NCBI RefSeq assembly: GCF_913775425.1
Contig: NZ_CAJYIS010000011.1
Span: 1 to 64,000 of the forward strand
DNA: 64,000 bases
DNA from: an uncultured Enterococcus sp.
GTDB lineage: Bacteria; Bacillota; Bacilli; Lactobacillales; Enterococcaceae
Direction of reading: 5' to 3'
Shown here piece by piece: positions 8,992-19,477 of the stretch (the stretch's first letter is position 1; each line of letters begins with the position of its first letter). The notes below the pieces were generated by a model. That model was not told the origin of the DNA, ran no database searches, and saw only the letters and a program-made list of their open reading frames with translations. The position numbers and the translations under genes were made by a program.

Positions 8992-9912
8992 TTGGAAGAT
9001 ATAAAACATGAGTTAACAAAACGATCAAAACGTGCACGAATGGAACAATTTGGAAAAATCATCAGCTTTTTATGTATCGCACTGATTGTCGTAGTGGTAC
9101 TATCGATTTTCTTTTTTGTTGCGAGTAAAGGGCTTGCGACGTTTTTCGTAGATAAGGTCAATGTGTTTGACTTTCTCTTTGGGACCAAGTGGAATCCTAG
9201 CGCTGTAGGTTCAGATGGCAAACCTTTAGTTGGTGCATTACCTATGATATTAGGATCATTTATTGTGACATTTTTATCGGCAATTTTAGCGACACCATTT
9301 GCAATTGGTGCAGCCATTTTTATGGTGGAAATCTCACCTAAACAAGGCCAAAAAATCTTACAACCAGTGATTGAGTTGTTAGTTGGAATTCCTTCGGTAG
9401 TTTATGGATTTATCGGACTTTCTGTTATCGTACCTGTAATTCGTTCTATTTTTGGAGGAACTGGTTTTGGGATTTTAGCGGGAACGTTTGTATTGTTTGT
9501 TATGATTTTACCTACTGTGACGACGATGACAGTCGATGCTTTGAAAGCTGTGCCACGTCATTACCGCGAGGCTTCTCTAGCGTTAGGTGCGACACGTTGG
9601 CAAACCATTTACAAAGTTGTTTTACGTGCGGCAGTACCTGGTATTTTAACAGCAGTCGTATTTGGGATGGCACGTGCATTTGGTGAAGCGTTAGCGATTC
9701 AAATGGTGATCGGGAACGCTGCATTGCTTCCAACCAGCTTGACTACACCAGCTTCAACGTTGACTTCGATCTTAACAATGGGGATTGGAAATACGATCAT
9801 GGGAACATTAGAAAATAATGTACTGTGGTCATTAGCATTGATCTTATTGCTAATGTCATTACTCTTCAATATTGTGATTCGTTTAATTGGAAAAAAGGGG
9901 GCTATTAAATAA
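8992..9912 (+). CDS. pstC: Phosphate ABC transporter permease PstC
   Basis: TTG start after GAGGAGG; EASLALGATRWQTIYKVVLRAAVPGI permease motif. Confidence 0.93.
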   Translation: MEDIKHELTKRSKRARMEQFGKIISFLCIALIVVVVLSIFFFVASKGLATFFVDKVNVFDFLFGTKWNPSAVGSDGKPLVGALPMILGSFIVTFLSAILATPFAIGAAIFMVEISPKQGQKILQPVIELLVGIPSVVYGFIGLSVIVPVIRSIFGGTGFGILAGTFVLFVMILPTVTTMTVDALKAVPRHYREASLALGATRWQTIYKVVLRAAVPGILTAVVFGMARAFGEALAIQMVIGNAALLPTSLTTPASTLTSILTMGIGNTIMGTLENNVLWSLALILLLMSLLFNIVIRLIGKKGAIK

Positions 9913-10799
9913 TGTCAGCAAAACGTGCCGATAAGATTGCAACAGGGATCCTTTATGCGATTTCTGGCGTGATCGTACTGATTCTAGCTGCCTTGTTACT
10001 ATATATCTTAGTGCGTGGTGTTCCACACATTTCATGGGAATTCTTAACGCAACCGTCTAAAGCCTATCAAGTAGGTGGTGGGATCGGGATTCAATTGTTT
10101 AACTCATTTTACCTATTGTTGATCACGATGATCATCAGCTTTCCGATTTCATTGGGTGCAGGTATTTATTTATCGGAGTACTCAAAGAAAAACTGGGTGA
10201 CAGATGTCATTCGTACAGCAATTGAGATTTTAAGTTCATTACCTTCTGTAGTTGTAGGGTTATTTGGTTTCTTAGTGTTTGTTATTCAATTTCAATATGG
10301 ATTTTCGATCTTGTCTGGAGCGTTAGCGTTGACCTTCTTTAACTTACCACTGTTGACGCGTAATGTGGAAGAGTCGTTAAAATCGGTCCACTTTACACAA
10401 CGTGAAGCGGGATTGGCATTAGGACTTTCACGTTGGGAAACAGTCCTTCGTGTAGTCGTACCAGAAGCTACGCCAGGTATTTTAACTGGAGTGATCTTAA
10501 GTTCGGGACGTATCTTTGGTGAAGCTGCGGCGTTGATTTATACAGCCGGACAAAGTGCACCAGCACTTGACTTTACGAACTGGAATCCACTAAGTGTATC
10601 TAGTCCATTAAGTATTTTTAGACAAGCAGAAACCTTAGCGGTATATATTTGGAAAATCAATTCTGAAGGAACAAAACCAGATGGAGAGATTATCTCTGCT
10701 GGAGCCTCAGCTGTTTTGATCATCGCCGTGTTAGCCTTTAACTTTGGTGCACGCGCGCTTGGAAAACGTCTATATAAGAAAATGACGTCAGCTGCATAA
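9912..10799 (+). CDS. pstA: Phosphate ABC transporter permease PstA
   Basis: [29 protein letters not shown]; follows pstC. Confidence 0.93.
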   Translation: MSAKRADKIATGILYAISGVIVLILAALLLYILVRGVPHISWEFLTQPSKAYQVGGGIGIQLFNSFYLLLITMIISFPISLGAGIYLSEYSKKNWVTDVIRTAIEILSSLPSVVVGLFGFLVFVIQFQYGFSILSGALALTFFNLPLLTRNVEESLKSVHFTQREAGLALGLSRWETVLRVVVPEATPGILTGVILSSGRIFGEAAALIYTAGQSAPALDFTNWNPLSVSSPLSIFRQAETLAVYIWKINSEGTKPDGEIISAGASAVLIIAVLAFNFGARALGKRLYKKMTSAA

Positions 10800-10810
10800 G
10801 GAGAACGAGC

Positions 10811-11617
10811 ATGAAACAATACAACTTAGATGATCGTCATATCATCACGTTAGAAGAAGAAAAAAATATTATCCTACAAACACATGATCTTCATGTTTAC
10901 TATGGGAAAAATGAAGCGATCAAAGGTGTCGATTTGGCATTTGAAAAAAATAAAATTACAGCTTTGATCGGACCATCAGGATGTGGGAAATCGACTTATT
11001 TACGTAGTTTGAATCGCATGAATGATGAGATCGCCAATACTAAAATTACAGGTCAAATCATGTATAACGGTGTCGATGTGAATTCAAAAGAAGTCGATGT
11101 CTATGAGATGCGCAAACGAATCGGTATGGTATTCCAACGTCCGAATCCATTTAGTAAATCGATCTATGAAAACATCACGTTTGCTTTAAAACGCCATGGT
11201 GAGAAAGATAAGAAAAAACTAGATGAAATCGTCGAAACCAGTTTAAAACAAGCAGCATTATGGGATCAAGTCAAGGATTCATTAGACAAAAGTGCGCATG
11301 CGTTATCTGGTGGACAGCAACAACGCTTATGTATTGCCCGCGCAATTGCGATGAAACCAGATATTTTGCTATTAGACGAACCTGCTAGTGCACTCGATCC
11401 AATTTCAACTGGTACTGTCGAAGAAACGTTAGTCAATCTAAAGGATCAGTATTCGATTGTTATCGTAACGCATAACATGCAACAAGCGGCACGGATCAGT
11501 GACTATACTGCTTTCTTCTATTTAGGACATGCCATTGAATACGATAATACGCGTAAAATCTTCACGCGACCAAAAACACAAGCAACTGAAGATTATGTAT
11601 CAGGACATTTTGGTTAG
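10811..11617 (+). CDS. pstB1: Phosphate ABC transporter ATP-binding protein PstB (copy 1)
   Basis: Walker [46 protein letters not shown]. Confidence 0.95.
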   Translation: MKQYNLDDRHIITLEEEKNIILQTHDLHVYYGKNEAIKGVDLAFEKNKITALIGPSGCGKSTYLRSLNRMNDEIANTKITGQIMYNGVDVNSKEVDVYEMRKRIGMVFQRPNPFSKSIYENITFALKRHGEKDKKKLDEIVETSLKQAALWDQVKDSLDKSAHALSGGQQQRLCIARAIAMKPDILLLDEPASALDPISTGTVEETLVNLKDQYSIVIVTHNMQQAARISDYTAFFYLGHAIEYDNTRKIFTRPKTQATEDYVSGHFG

Positions 11618-11635
11618 AAAGTAGAGGAAGCGATT

Positions 11636-12394
11636 ATGGCAGAACCAATTATCACATCAAGAGATTTGCACTTATATTATGGTAAAAAAGAAGCACTTAA
11701 AGGAATCGATCTAGAGATTCATGAAAATGAAATTACGGCAATGATTGGACCATCAGGTTGTGGAAAATCAACTTTTTTACGTAGTTTAAATCGCATGAAC
11801 GATCTCATCCCAAATGTGACGATTACCGGTAGTGTATTATATAACGGACAAGACATCTACAGTCCGAAAACAGATACTGTTGATCTACGTAAAGAAATCG
11901 GCATGGTGTTTCAGCAACCGAACCCATTCCCGTTTTCAATTTATGAAAACGTGATTTATGGATTGCGTTTAAAAGGTGTTACGGATAAACAAGAGCTTGA
12001 TCGTGTTGTAGAAGAAAGTCTTAAAGCGGCTTCTGTATGGGAAGATGTGAAAGATAAATTACACAATAGCGCACTTTCTTTATCTGGTGGACAACAACAG
12101 CGGGTATGTATCGCACGGGTATTAGCAGTCGATCCAAAAATCATCTTATTAGATGAACCGACTAGTGCACTAGATCCAGTTTCATCTGGTAAGATCGAGA
12201 ATACTTTGTTAGAATTAAAAGATAAATATACAATGATCATGGTGACACATAATATGTCCCAAGCTTCTCGAATTTCTGATAAGACAGCCTTTTTCTTAAA
12301 TGGAGATTTAATCGAGTTTGATCGTACGAAAAAAATCTTTTTGGATCCAGCCAAAAAAGAAACCGATGATTATATTTCTGGAAGATTTGGGTAA
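11636..12394 (+). CDS. pstB2: Phosphate ABC transporter ATP-binding protein PstB (copy 2)
   Basis: Walker [34 protein letters not shown]. Confidence 0.95.
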   Translation: MAEPIITSRDLHLYYGKKEALKGIDLEIHENEITAMIGPSGCGKSTFLRSLNRMNDLIPNVTITGSVLYNGQDIYSPKTDTVDLRKEIGMVFQQPNPFPFSIYENVIYGLRLKGVTDKQELDRVVEESLKAASVWEDVKDKLHNSALSLSGGQQQRVCIARVLAVDPKIILLDEPTSALDPVSSGKIENTLLELKDKYTMIMVTHNMSQASRISDKTAFFLNGDLIEFDRTKKIFLDPAKKETDDYISGRFG

Positions 12395-12408
12395 AAGGAG
12401 GAAATGAT

Positions 12409-13086
12409 ATGTTACGTACGCAATTTGAAGAAGATTTATTGAATTTGCACAACCAGTTTTATGAAATGGGGATGCTTGTAAGCAATGCTATCCATAAATC
12501 GGTTCGCTCTTATGTCAAACATGATAAAGCATTGGCACAAGAAGTCATCGAACACGATGAAACAATCAATGGGATGGAGATTCGCTTAGAGAAAAAAAGC
12601 TTCGAAATGATTGCCCTACAACAACCTGTTACGACTGACCTAAGAATGATCATTACAGTCATGAAAGCAAGCTCTGATTTAGAACGTATGGGAGATCATG
12701 CCGTTTCGATCGCAAAATCAACGATCCGCGTAAAAGGTGAGACTCGTATTTTAGATATCGAAAAAGAGATTTCTGAAATGTCTGACTATGTGAAAAAAAT
12801 GGTTGATAATGTATTAGTGGCTTATGTGAAAACCGATGAGAAAGATGCGCGTATGATTGCGCAAATGGACAAGCGGACCAATGATTACTACCACGATATT
12901 TACTATAAAACGATTGCGGCAATGAAAGCAAATCCTGAAACAGTAGTTAGTGGTACGGATTATTTATACGTTGCACAATATTTAGAGCGTATTGGTGATT
13001 ATGTGACAAATATTTGTGAATGGATCGTATACTTAGCGACCGGAAAAATCAGTGAACTGAGTTCGAATCATCACGAACCAGTTTAA
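12409..13086 (+). CDS. phoU: Phosphate signalling complex protein PhoU
   Basis: SSDLERMGDHAVSIAKS and YLERIGDYVTNICEW repeats. Confidence 0.95.
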   Translation: MLRTQFEEDLLNLHNQFYEMGMLVSNAIHKSVRSYVKHDKALAQEVIEHDETINGMEIRLEKKSFEMIALQQPVTTDLRMIITVMKASSDLERMGDHAVSIAKSTIRVKGETRILDIEKEISEMSDYVKKMVDNVLVAYVKTDEKDARMIAQMDKRTNDYYHDIYYKTIAAMKANPETVVSGTDYLYVAQYLERIGDYVTNICEWIVYLATGKISELSSNHHEPV

Positions 13087-13118
13087 AAAAGCATCCCAAT
13101 TTGGGATGCTTTTTTTTA
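13087..13118 (+). terminator. Intrinsic terminator at phoU / hypothetical convergent junction
   Basis: AAAGCATCCCAATTTGGGATGCTTT + T-run. Confidence 0.85.
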
Positions 13119-13778
13119 ACGATTGGCTAGTGGTGTTTTAGCAAATGCTTCAATCACTGGAATCACGTCTAATTTTAATTTGTATTTACGTTCTAACGCT
13201 GTTTCGATCGTAAAACTATTTTCCTCTGTTTTTGAGATCGTTGCTAATAAACGCTCTTCCTTAGCTGTCTTTTCTACAACTTCAATTTGTTGTGCAGTTT
13301 CTTTAACTGCAAATTTTGGAAAGGCACTAATTTTCTCACTAAAAGTGGCAAAAGCTGCCGCGTCAGTGGATTTATCATCCGTGACTTTAGCTGAAGTGGT
13401 TTCAGCTTTTGCTGGAGTAGCTTTTTTCTCAGGAGTTGATACTTGCTTACGTGCCGCATCTGGTGACCAGTAGCTAGCGATTTCTTCTACTAGATTTTCG
13501 CTAAAACGATCAAGCAATCCTTTTTCTTCATTTTGGATGCGTTTGACAACTGTTTTAAAATTATCATCTAAAGGTACTTTAATTTGTTGATCACGCTCTG
13601 TAGGATCAAGTAATTCAATCATCATATCATTTGGTTGCTTTGGATCGATAAATACGCGGATATTTAATTGGTATAATGCCGCTGCTTTTTCAATCATTGC
13701 ATCAAATAATTGTTTTCTTGCTCCTTCAAAGGATGGTCTAAATTGTTTTTTTAATTTTGCTAATTGTTTCTTTTTCAT
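13116..13778 (-). CDS. Conserved hypothetical protein with Ala/Lys/Thr-rich linker
   Basis: 220 aa ORF with SD; no family recognised. Confidence 0.75.
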   Translation of the reverse strand: MKKKQLAKLKKQFRPSFEGARKQLFDAMIEKAAALYQLNIRVFIDPKQPNDMMIELLDPTERDQQIKVPLDDNFKTVVKRIQNEEKGLLDRFSENLVEEIASYWSPDAARKQVSTPEKKATPAKAETTSAKVTDDKSTDAAAFATFSEKISAFPKFAVKETAQQIEVVEKTAKEERLLATISKTEENSFTIETALERKYKLKLDVIPVIEAFAKTPLANR

Positions 13779-13868
13779 AATGAGCCCCTTTCAATACTTA
13801 TTGATTATAAGAAAAAAATATGCATTTGAACAGTTATTTCTAAAAAAATGATAAAACAATGAGAGTTA

Positions 13869-14141
13869 TCATCCTAGTTCAGCAAAAGTCGCTACTCTAG
13901 GGATAATCATAATCGGTTCATCGCTTGTTCCATAGCAGACCAGTTGATGATTGACCGTTGTCGTCTTAACCGATGAATAGTGAGCCAAGATTTCCTTTTT
14001 GATTTGTTTGGCGCTCCATTGACGAATTGGGAAATGTTGGATTACGTCTTGATTGATCATAAAAATAAACTCGGGTTTTAACGCACGTTTGATTTCCGGC
14101 GTTAATTGGTTGATACGTTCTTCAATTGTCATAGCGTTCAC
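13869..14141 (-). CDS. Hypothetical protein
   Basis: 90 aa ORF oriented with its neighbour, plausible upstream SD; no family recognised. Confidence 0.65.
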   Translation of the reverse strand: MNAMTIEERINQLTPEIKRALKPEFIFMINQDVIQHFPIRQWSAKQIKKEILAHYSSVKTTTVNHQLVCYGTSDEPIMIIPRVATFAELG

Positions 14142-14248
14142 CTCACAATTAGTTTACCAATCCCTTATGAAATGTCAAACATTGCAGTTGATGTTGGCGA
14201 AAGGAGTAAAATTTGATACACTGAGCGAGTAGCGATTGGAGGAGAGAT

Positions 14249-15262
14249 ATGGATATTTATTTAAAAGAAGCTGTAGTACATATTGTGGACCGTGAAACTG
14301 GAGATCCGATTCTTTCTTCACAACCATTAGATTTATCAAAAGAGTACATTCGCGAATATTTAGAAAAAAAAATCAAAAAAGCCAGTTCACCCCAAACCCT
14401 TGTGGGCACACTGGAACAAGACTCAAAAATAGGCAGTTTATTGACAAAACGCGCGGAGTATTCGTTTATCGAGCTTAGCCATCATGTTGTTGAAAAATGG
14501 TATCAAGCTTATCAAGAAAGCGAAGAAGCGCCAAGTTGCGACATCTTTTTTGTGCGATTTGAAAAAGATGCAAACGAGTATTATGCTTGGTTGAAGGTGG
14601 ATTTTACAACAGGCTATACTCATTTTATTGATTCTGATGATACGGGATTTATCAATGAATTATTAGTCCATCGTGCGTTGCTTTCTGCGATAACGAAAAA
14701 AGCTGAAGAGAGCTTTGTCGTACAAGCAGATACGCTGCAATACGAGTTGTTAGAAAAAAAATATGCCTTCTCTGGTGAGAAGCGTACTTATTTTTCAAAC
14801 CAAGTTATTGAAACGATTCCGCATTTATCATTTGAACAAAACATCAAAGTAATCCAAAAAACGGCTGAAAAAATCGGTGAAAAATTTGAGACACCTAAAG
14901 TAGAATTGGCCGCGACGATCCAAGAAGCTTTAGCGCAAACTTTTGAAGAAAATGAAACAATCGAACTTGATCAAATCGCAACTCAAGTGTTTAAAGAAAA
15001 TATTACCGCACAACTAGCATTTAAAGAAGAAGTCGAAGAAAAAGGGGTCATTGATCAAGCGCCGATGATCGATGATGTCAAAGAACTCTCTGCGCGTAAA
15101 TTTAGTAAACAAAAAATCAAACTTTCAAATGGCATTGAATTGATCATTCCAATGGAGATGTATCGCGATCCAGATTATGTTGAATTTATTCAACAAGCAG
15201 ATGGTAGTTTGACGGTTACGCTAAAAGATATTCAAGAAATCACTGAAACGCACGACATGTAA
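14249..15262 (+). CDS. Nucleoid-associated protein (NA37/YejK-like)
   Basis: MDIYLKEAVVHIVDRETGDPILSSQPLDL...; GGAGGAGA SD. Confidence 0.75.
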   Translation: MDIYLKEAVVHIVDRETGDPILSSQPLDLSKEYIREYLEKKIKKASSPQTLVGTLEQDSKIGSLLTKRAEYSFIELSHHVVEKWYQAYQESEEAPSCDIFFVRFEKDANEYYAWLKVDFTTGYTHFIDSDDTGFINELLVHRALLSAITKKAEESFVVQADTLQYELLEKKYAFSGEKRTYFSNQVIETIPHLSFEQNIKVIQKTAEKIGEKFETPKVELAATIQEALAQTFEENETIELDQIATQVFKENITAQLAFKEEVEEKGVIDQAPMIDDVKELSARKFSKQKIKLSNGIELIIPMEMYRDPDYVEFIQQADGSLTVTLKDIQEITETHDM

Positions 15263-15269
15263 ATAAAGA

Positions 15270-15324
15270 GGGTGTGACGGACGGAAGTGGGCAGCTCCAA
15301 GAAATAAGCTACTTCTAGAACACC
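15270..15324 (-). repeat. Dispersed palindromic intergenic element, copy A (inverted, lacks core palindrome)
   Basis: Reverse complement GGTGTTCTAGAAGTAGC-TTATTTCTTGGAGCTGCCCACTTCCG aligns to both ends of the 44854..44970 copy. Confidence 0.7.
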
Positions 15325-15333
15325 TAACCAATA

Positions 15334-15370
15334 AAAAAGGTTGTGACAATCATTGTCACAACCTTTTTTT
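15334..15370. terminator. Bidirectional terminator between NA37-like gene and mprF
   Basis: AAAAAAGGTTGTGACAAT/ATTGTCACAACCTTTTTT. Confidence 0.88.
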
Positions 15371-17917
15371 TTATTGTTTAGGTGGTGCATTATCAATGAT
15401 CAATAAGGTGATCATGACATATAAAATCCAGCTGTCGCGAGAGTATAAGGTGTAGCGTGGATGCCAAATCGAAGTAAATTTTGATTTATAATCACGCAGT
15501 CCTTGGAATGAATAAAATTCAGAACCAAATTCATAGACTAAAGCGGCGATGCGCTCTTGAATAAAGCTTTGACGGTACTTGCCTACATTGGATAGTGGAG
15601 CCATCCCTAAGTTAAAGTACTCGATTCCTTCTTGATTCAAGTAATCAAATAGATGAACAAAGAGAAAATCCATCGTACCAGAAGGTGCTTTTTCTTTATG
15701 GTGGCGCATCAAATCAATCGTAGCGGATTCTTTGGTATAAGTTGGGATAATATTGGCAAACGAAACAATCTCACCTTCTGCAGTTTTCACCACGGCAATT
15801 GGATTGCGTTGCAGATAAGTTTCATCAAAAAAGCCCAATGAGAAACCTTTTTCTTTACGACCATCTAGCCAACTGTCTGAAATTTCTTTAAACGTGGCCA
15901 TTTGCTCTGCTGTAAAAGGCGGTTGTAGTACTTCAAACGTCACGCCTTCTTTAGCTAACTTATTCATTAATGAACGGATCCCACGATTTTTTTTACCAGC
16001 TAAACTAAACTCTGGTAAGTACACGAGTGCTTCTTCACCCATCTTGATAAAGTCATAACCAAATTCATGAAGAGTCAATACACTTGATTCATCGACTTCA
16101 TAAAATACCGGTAAGTAGCATAAGCGGTCGCAAGTTTTGACGAAGGCTTCAATAGCAGCAGGAAAATCTTCTTGATTTCCTGAAGGATTTCCCATGACGA
16201 CACATTTATTATTATACGTGCGCAATTGTAAGAAAACAGTAGGTTCTTCTTCAGGGTATAAAAAGAGTTCTTTATCTCCTAAAAAGACCAATTCACTATC
16301 GATATTTCCTCCATATGTCTGAAGAATGGTTTGAGCGACCTCTTTATTTAATGGTTGGCTGACTGATTTTTTTGCTCCTTTTAAGTAGCGCGTAAATAAT
16401 GAAATAAACGCAACGACGATTAAAATGGCAATAAAACCTGAAAGCCAAATTTTTTCAGACGGAAAGAGTAAGAATTCTACAAATTTTGGACGATGTGGAT
16501 GAGCATGATGTTTAAAAGCGGGTAAACTATAGACACCCAATACTACATATAATAAAGACAATAAACCAAAAATTACACCGTCGATAGTCATCCATTCCCA
16601 AGAATAAACCAGTTGTTCTCGGAATAATTCACTTTTAGAAGCGATAACCATCAATAATAGTAGGACTAGATAGGTTACGGTAACTAAACTAAAATCGGTG
16701 GTAAAGGCATAGATCGCCGTCAATACAAGTAAAACGATCGTTGGATAGTAAGCACGCTTCACCCTTGCTGCCATACCACGTCCCATGATGATCAACGAAA
16801 AACCTAAAATAATACTTGGAAATTCTGAGATCAAATGAAGTCCAAATGGATTAAACCGTTCAAGCCACTTCGTTTTGTAAAATACTTCTGGTACTGTGAC
16901 TAGTAAGACCATCAACATCCCTGAAAAATAAAGCAATACAACGACGACTTTATGGAATAATTCTACAGCCAATTGGCGTGGGATTTCGTTGTAGCGACTG
17001 TCTAGCTTTAAAAATAAGTGACGTGAAAATAAGAGTAATCCAATAACAAATGGCAACAAATAATACGCGATTCGATAGATGACCAGCCACAAGACCACGA
17101 TTTCTCTAGGAACACCTAAAGAAGAAAACCCTAAAATCATCATGACATCAAAACTACCCAATCCACCAGGAATCAAGGAAATGATCCCAATAACTGTCGC
17201 CGCGATGAATAAAGGAATACTATCTGCGATTGAAACGGGCACGTTTAAAAAATAGCCAATTAATGAAAATGTAACGATCATTCCAGTCCATTCAAAAAAC
17301 GATGTCCCAACGAGTGCGCATTGTTCTTTAAAAGATAGTCCAGAAAGTAATCCTTCTTTTTTTCGTTGGGATAATAAAAAGACGATTGGGAAATAAATTG
17401 CTGCACCGAGCAACCAGATCCAATATTGTTTCACGTAGGCTGATCGATCGAAAAATTCGACTGCGATTAATGAAAGCAAACTATAAATCGATAATCCCGA
17501 AAGAACAAAAACAAAGATTTTCGTCAATGAACTGATCACTTTATTATTTCTAGAACCCTTACCATAAAATTCATTGCGTAACCCAATACTGACGATTCCC
17601 CCAAATCCAGCAATATTGTTGATGGTATTGATGATCCAACTTGTTTCGAAAATATAAAAGTTCGAGTATTCTAATTTTAATAATTTTTTCAATGTGAAAT
17701 CATAACCTAACATAGGCGCAACAGATAGGAGTCCGACTAAAGCGATGACGCCTAACTGCCATAAAGGAATACGATCAAACATTTCATTCAATCGTTCCAA
17801 AGAAATCGTCTTGCTGATTGACAATAATTCAGCTACGACGATAATCAGTACCGCAAACACAAACAGTAATTTGAAAAATGTAATATGTTGTTTAAACCAC
17901 CTAATCAATTTTTCCAT
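15371..17917 (-). CDS. mprF: Phosphatidylglycerol lysyltransferase/flippase
   Basis: 848 aa; N-terminal multi-TM flippase region, C-terminal DUF2156-type domain (AFVKTCDRLCYLPVFYEVDE, NLGMAPLSNVG). Confidence 0.92.
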   Translation of the reverse strand: MEKLIRWFKQHITFFKLLFVFAVLIIVVAELLSISKTISLERLNEMFDRIPLWQLGVIALVGLLSVAPMLGYDFTLKKLLKLEYSNFYIFETSWIINTINNIAGFGGIVSIGLRNEFYGKGSRNNKVISSLTKIFVFVLSGLSIYSLLSLIAVEFFDRSAYVKQYWIWLLGAAIYFPIVFLLSQRKKEGLLSGLSFKEQCALVGTSFFEWTGMIVTFSLIGYFLNVPVSIADSIPLFIAATVIGIISLIPGGLGSFDVMMILGFSSLGVPREIVVLWLVIYRIAYYLLPFVIGLLLFSRHLFLKLDSRYNEIPRQLAVELFHKVVVVLLYFSGMLMVLLVTVPEVFYKTKWLERFNPFGLHLISEFPSIILGFSLIIMGRGMAARVKRAYYPTIVLLVLTAIYAFTTDFSLVTVTYLVLLLLMVIASKSELFREQLVYSWEWMTIDGVIFGLLSLLYVVLGVYSLPAFKHHAHPHRPKFVEFLLFPSEKIWLSGFIAILIVVAFISLFTRYLKGAKKSVSQPLNKEVAQTILQTYGGNIDSELVFLGDKELFLYPEEEPTVFLQLRTYNNKCVVMGNPSGNQEDFPAAIEAFVKTCDRLCYLPVFYEVDESSVLTLHEFGYDFIKMGEEALVYLPEFSLAGKKNRGIRSLMNKLAKEGVTFEVLQPPFTAEQMATFKEISDSWLDGRKEKGFSLGFFDETYLQRNPIAVVKTAEGEIVSFANIIPTYTKESATIDLMRHHKEKAPSGTMDFLFVHLFDYLNQEGIEYFNLGMAPLSNVGKYRQSFIQERIAALVYEFGSEFYSFQGLRDYKSKFTSIWHPRYTLYSRDSWILYVMITLLIIDNAPPKQ

Positions 17918-17926
17918 TTTTTCACC

Positions 17927-18640
17927 TTATCCTCTCAAAAAATTTAATACTTCATGATTAAACAATGCGGGGGAGGTTCTTGCCAAACGATGTCCGTGAT
18001 TGGCAACAAGCACAAAGCGGGAGTTTGGAATCGCTGAGGCGATCGCAAACGAATGCTCTACTTTGATGACATCTTTTTTGCCCACAATCACGAGTGTTTT
18101 TGCCGTGATATGGGCTAGATCTGTTTTCGTGATCTCTGTATCTTGAATCATGAGCCGAATAATAGGCGTCTTGGCCTTAAAATAAGGGATGAAACGTCCA
18201 AGTAGCCAAACACTAAAGTATTCGATATAAGTCAACCACTCGATGACTAAACGCATACCATGAACTTCGATATTGCCAGCATTGAGTACGAGTTTTGCCA
18301 CACAATCTGGATACTCAGAGGCAAACGCCATGGCAATATTCGCACCATCACTAAAGCCTAATAAGTGGGCGCTTTTTAAGTGTTCTACTTCGAACAAACG
18401 TTTGACATCGTGAGCCATTAAACGATAGGAGATATGTTTGGCCACATTTGTTGATGCACCATGACCACGGCTATCAAGCACGATCACTTGGAAATACTTT
18501 GCAAAAGTAGGAACTTGACGTTCAAAGTACGCGCCGGTGTTTCCATTTCCATGCAACAAAATCAATGGAAAACCATGACCGTAAATACGATAAGCTAGCG
18601 TTGAACCATCTTCAAGAAGGAGTGTTTTTGATTGTTTCAA
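17927..18640 (-). CDS. Alpha/beta hydrolase
   Basis: LILLHGNGNTGAYFERQ, HLLGFSDGANIAMAFA nucleophile elbow, GHRLARTSP. Confidence 0.88.
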   Translation of the reverse strand: MKQSKTLLLEDGSTLAYRIYGHGFPLILLHGNGNTGAYFERQVPTFAKYFQVIVLDSRGHGASTNVAKHISYRLMAHDVKRLFEVEHLKSAHLLGFSDGANIAMAFASEYPDCVAKLVLNAGNIEVHGMRLVIEWLTYIEYFSVWLLGRFIPYFKAKTPIIRLMIQDTEITKTDLAHITAKTLVIVGKKDVIKVEHSFAIASAIPNSRFVLVANHGHRLARTSPALFNHEVLNFLRG

Positions 18641-18827
18641 AGCATCACCTACTTTCCATCCTTACAATATAACAAGCAAATCGAGTGCCGTACACCTTTA
18701 TTTGCGAACACTATTGTAAGATTAAAGCTTTAATTTTTATTAAAAACACCGATTTTTTTTTTACAACGATAGACAGATAACGCCCTAAAAGGTAGGCTAT
18801 AAAGAGCGAAAGAAGAGGTTGATACAA

Positions 18828-19463
18828 ATGTTAAAAAAACTGGATACACTTTTCTTTTTGAGCTTACGAATTTTTTGTGTCACGATTGTACTTGCGACTT
18901 GTTTTATGGTGTATCGCAATTATCAAATTTTAAAACAAGTTCATCAGTTTGATACTCAAGTTGAACAAGCCCTTGTAGAAAATGGGATCTCAGAATATAA
19001 AGATTTGGCATTGAGTATTATTTTTACTGAATCGAAAGGTAAAGGCGAAGATCCAATGCAAAGTTCAGAAAGCTATACGGGCGAGACAGGTCAAATTTCA
19101 ACACCTACTCAGAGTATAACACAAGGCGTCGCGTTTTTGGCACAAGCGATTCAACGTTCAAAAGAACTCAAAACCGATATTTGGACTGCCGTTCAAGCAT
19201 ACAATTATGGGTTAGATTATATTGATTATGTAGCAAAAAATGGAGGGGAAAATACAGTAGAATTAGCTGAAAGCTATTCTAAAGATATTTTATCACCGCA
19301 ACTAGGCAACCAAGAACGAGAACAATATCGTTACTATGCTTGGCGATCATTTTTATATAATGGGGGTTATTTGTATCATAATGGTGGGAATATGTTTTAC
19401 GCAGATCTAGTGAAGACGAATCAATGGAAAATTAAATTGAGTAATTCATTATTTGATACTTAA
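18828..19463 (+). CDS. Membrane-anchored lysozyme-like protein
   Basis: N-terminal TM; ALSIIFTESKGKGEDPMQSSES, QAYNYGLDYIDYV; ATG 18828 has better SD spacing than 18819. Confidence 0.8.
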   Translation: MLKKLDTLFFLSLRIFCVTIVLATCFMVYRNYQILKQVHQFDTQVEQALVENGISEYKDLALSIIFTESKGKGEDPMQSSESYTGETGQISTPTQSITQGVAFLAQAIQRSKELKTDIWTAVQAYNYGLDYIDYVAKNGGENTVELAESYSKDILSPQLGNQEREQYRYYAWRSFLYNGGYLYHNGGNMFYADLVKTNQWKIKLSNSLFDT

Positions 19464-19477
19464 AAAGGAGATTGAGG

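Noticed and set aside
9912-12394. Two pstB genes as a novel duplication
   Set aside because: Tandem pstB paralogues are common in Firmicutes pst operons.
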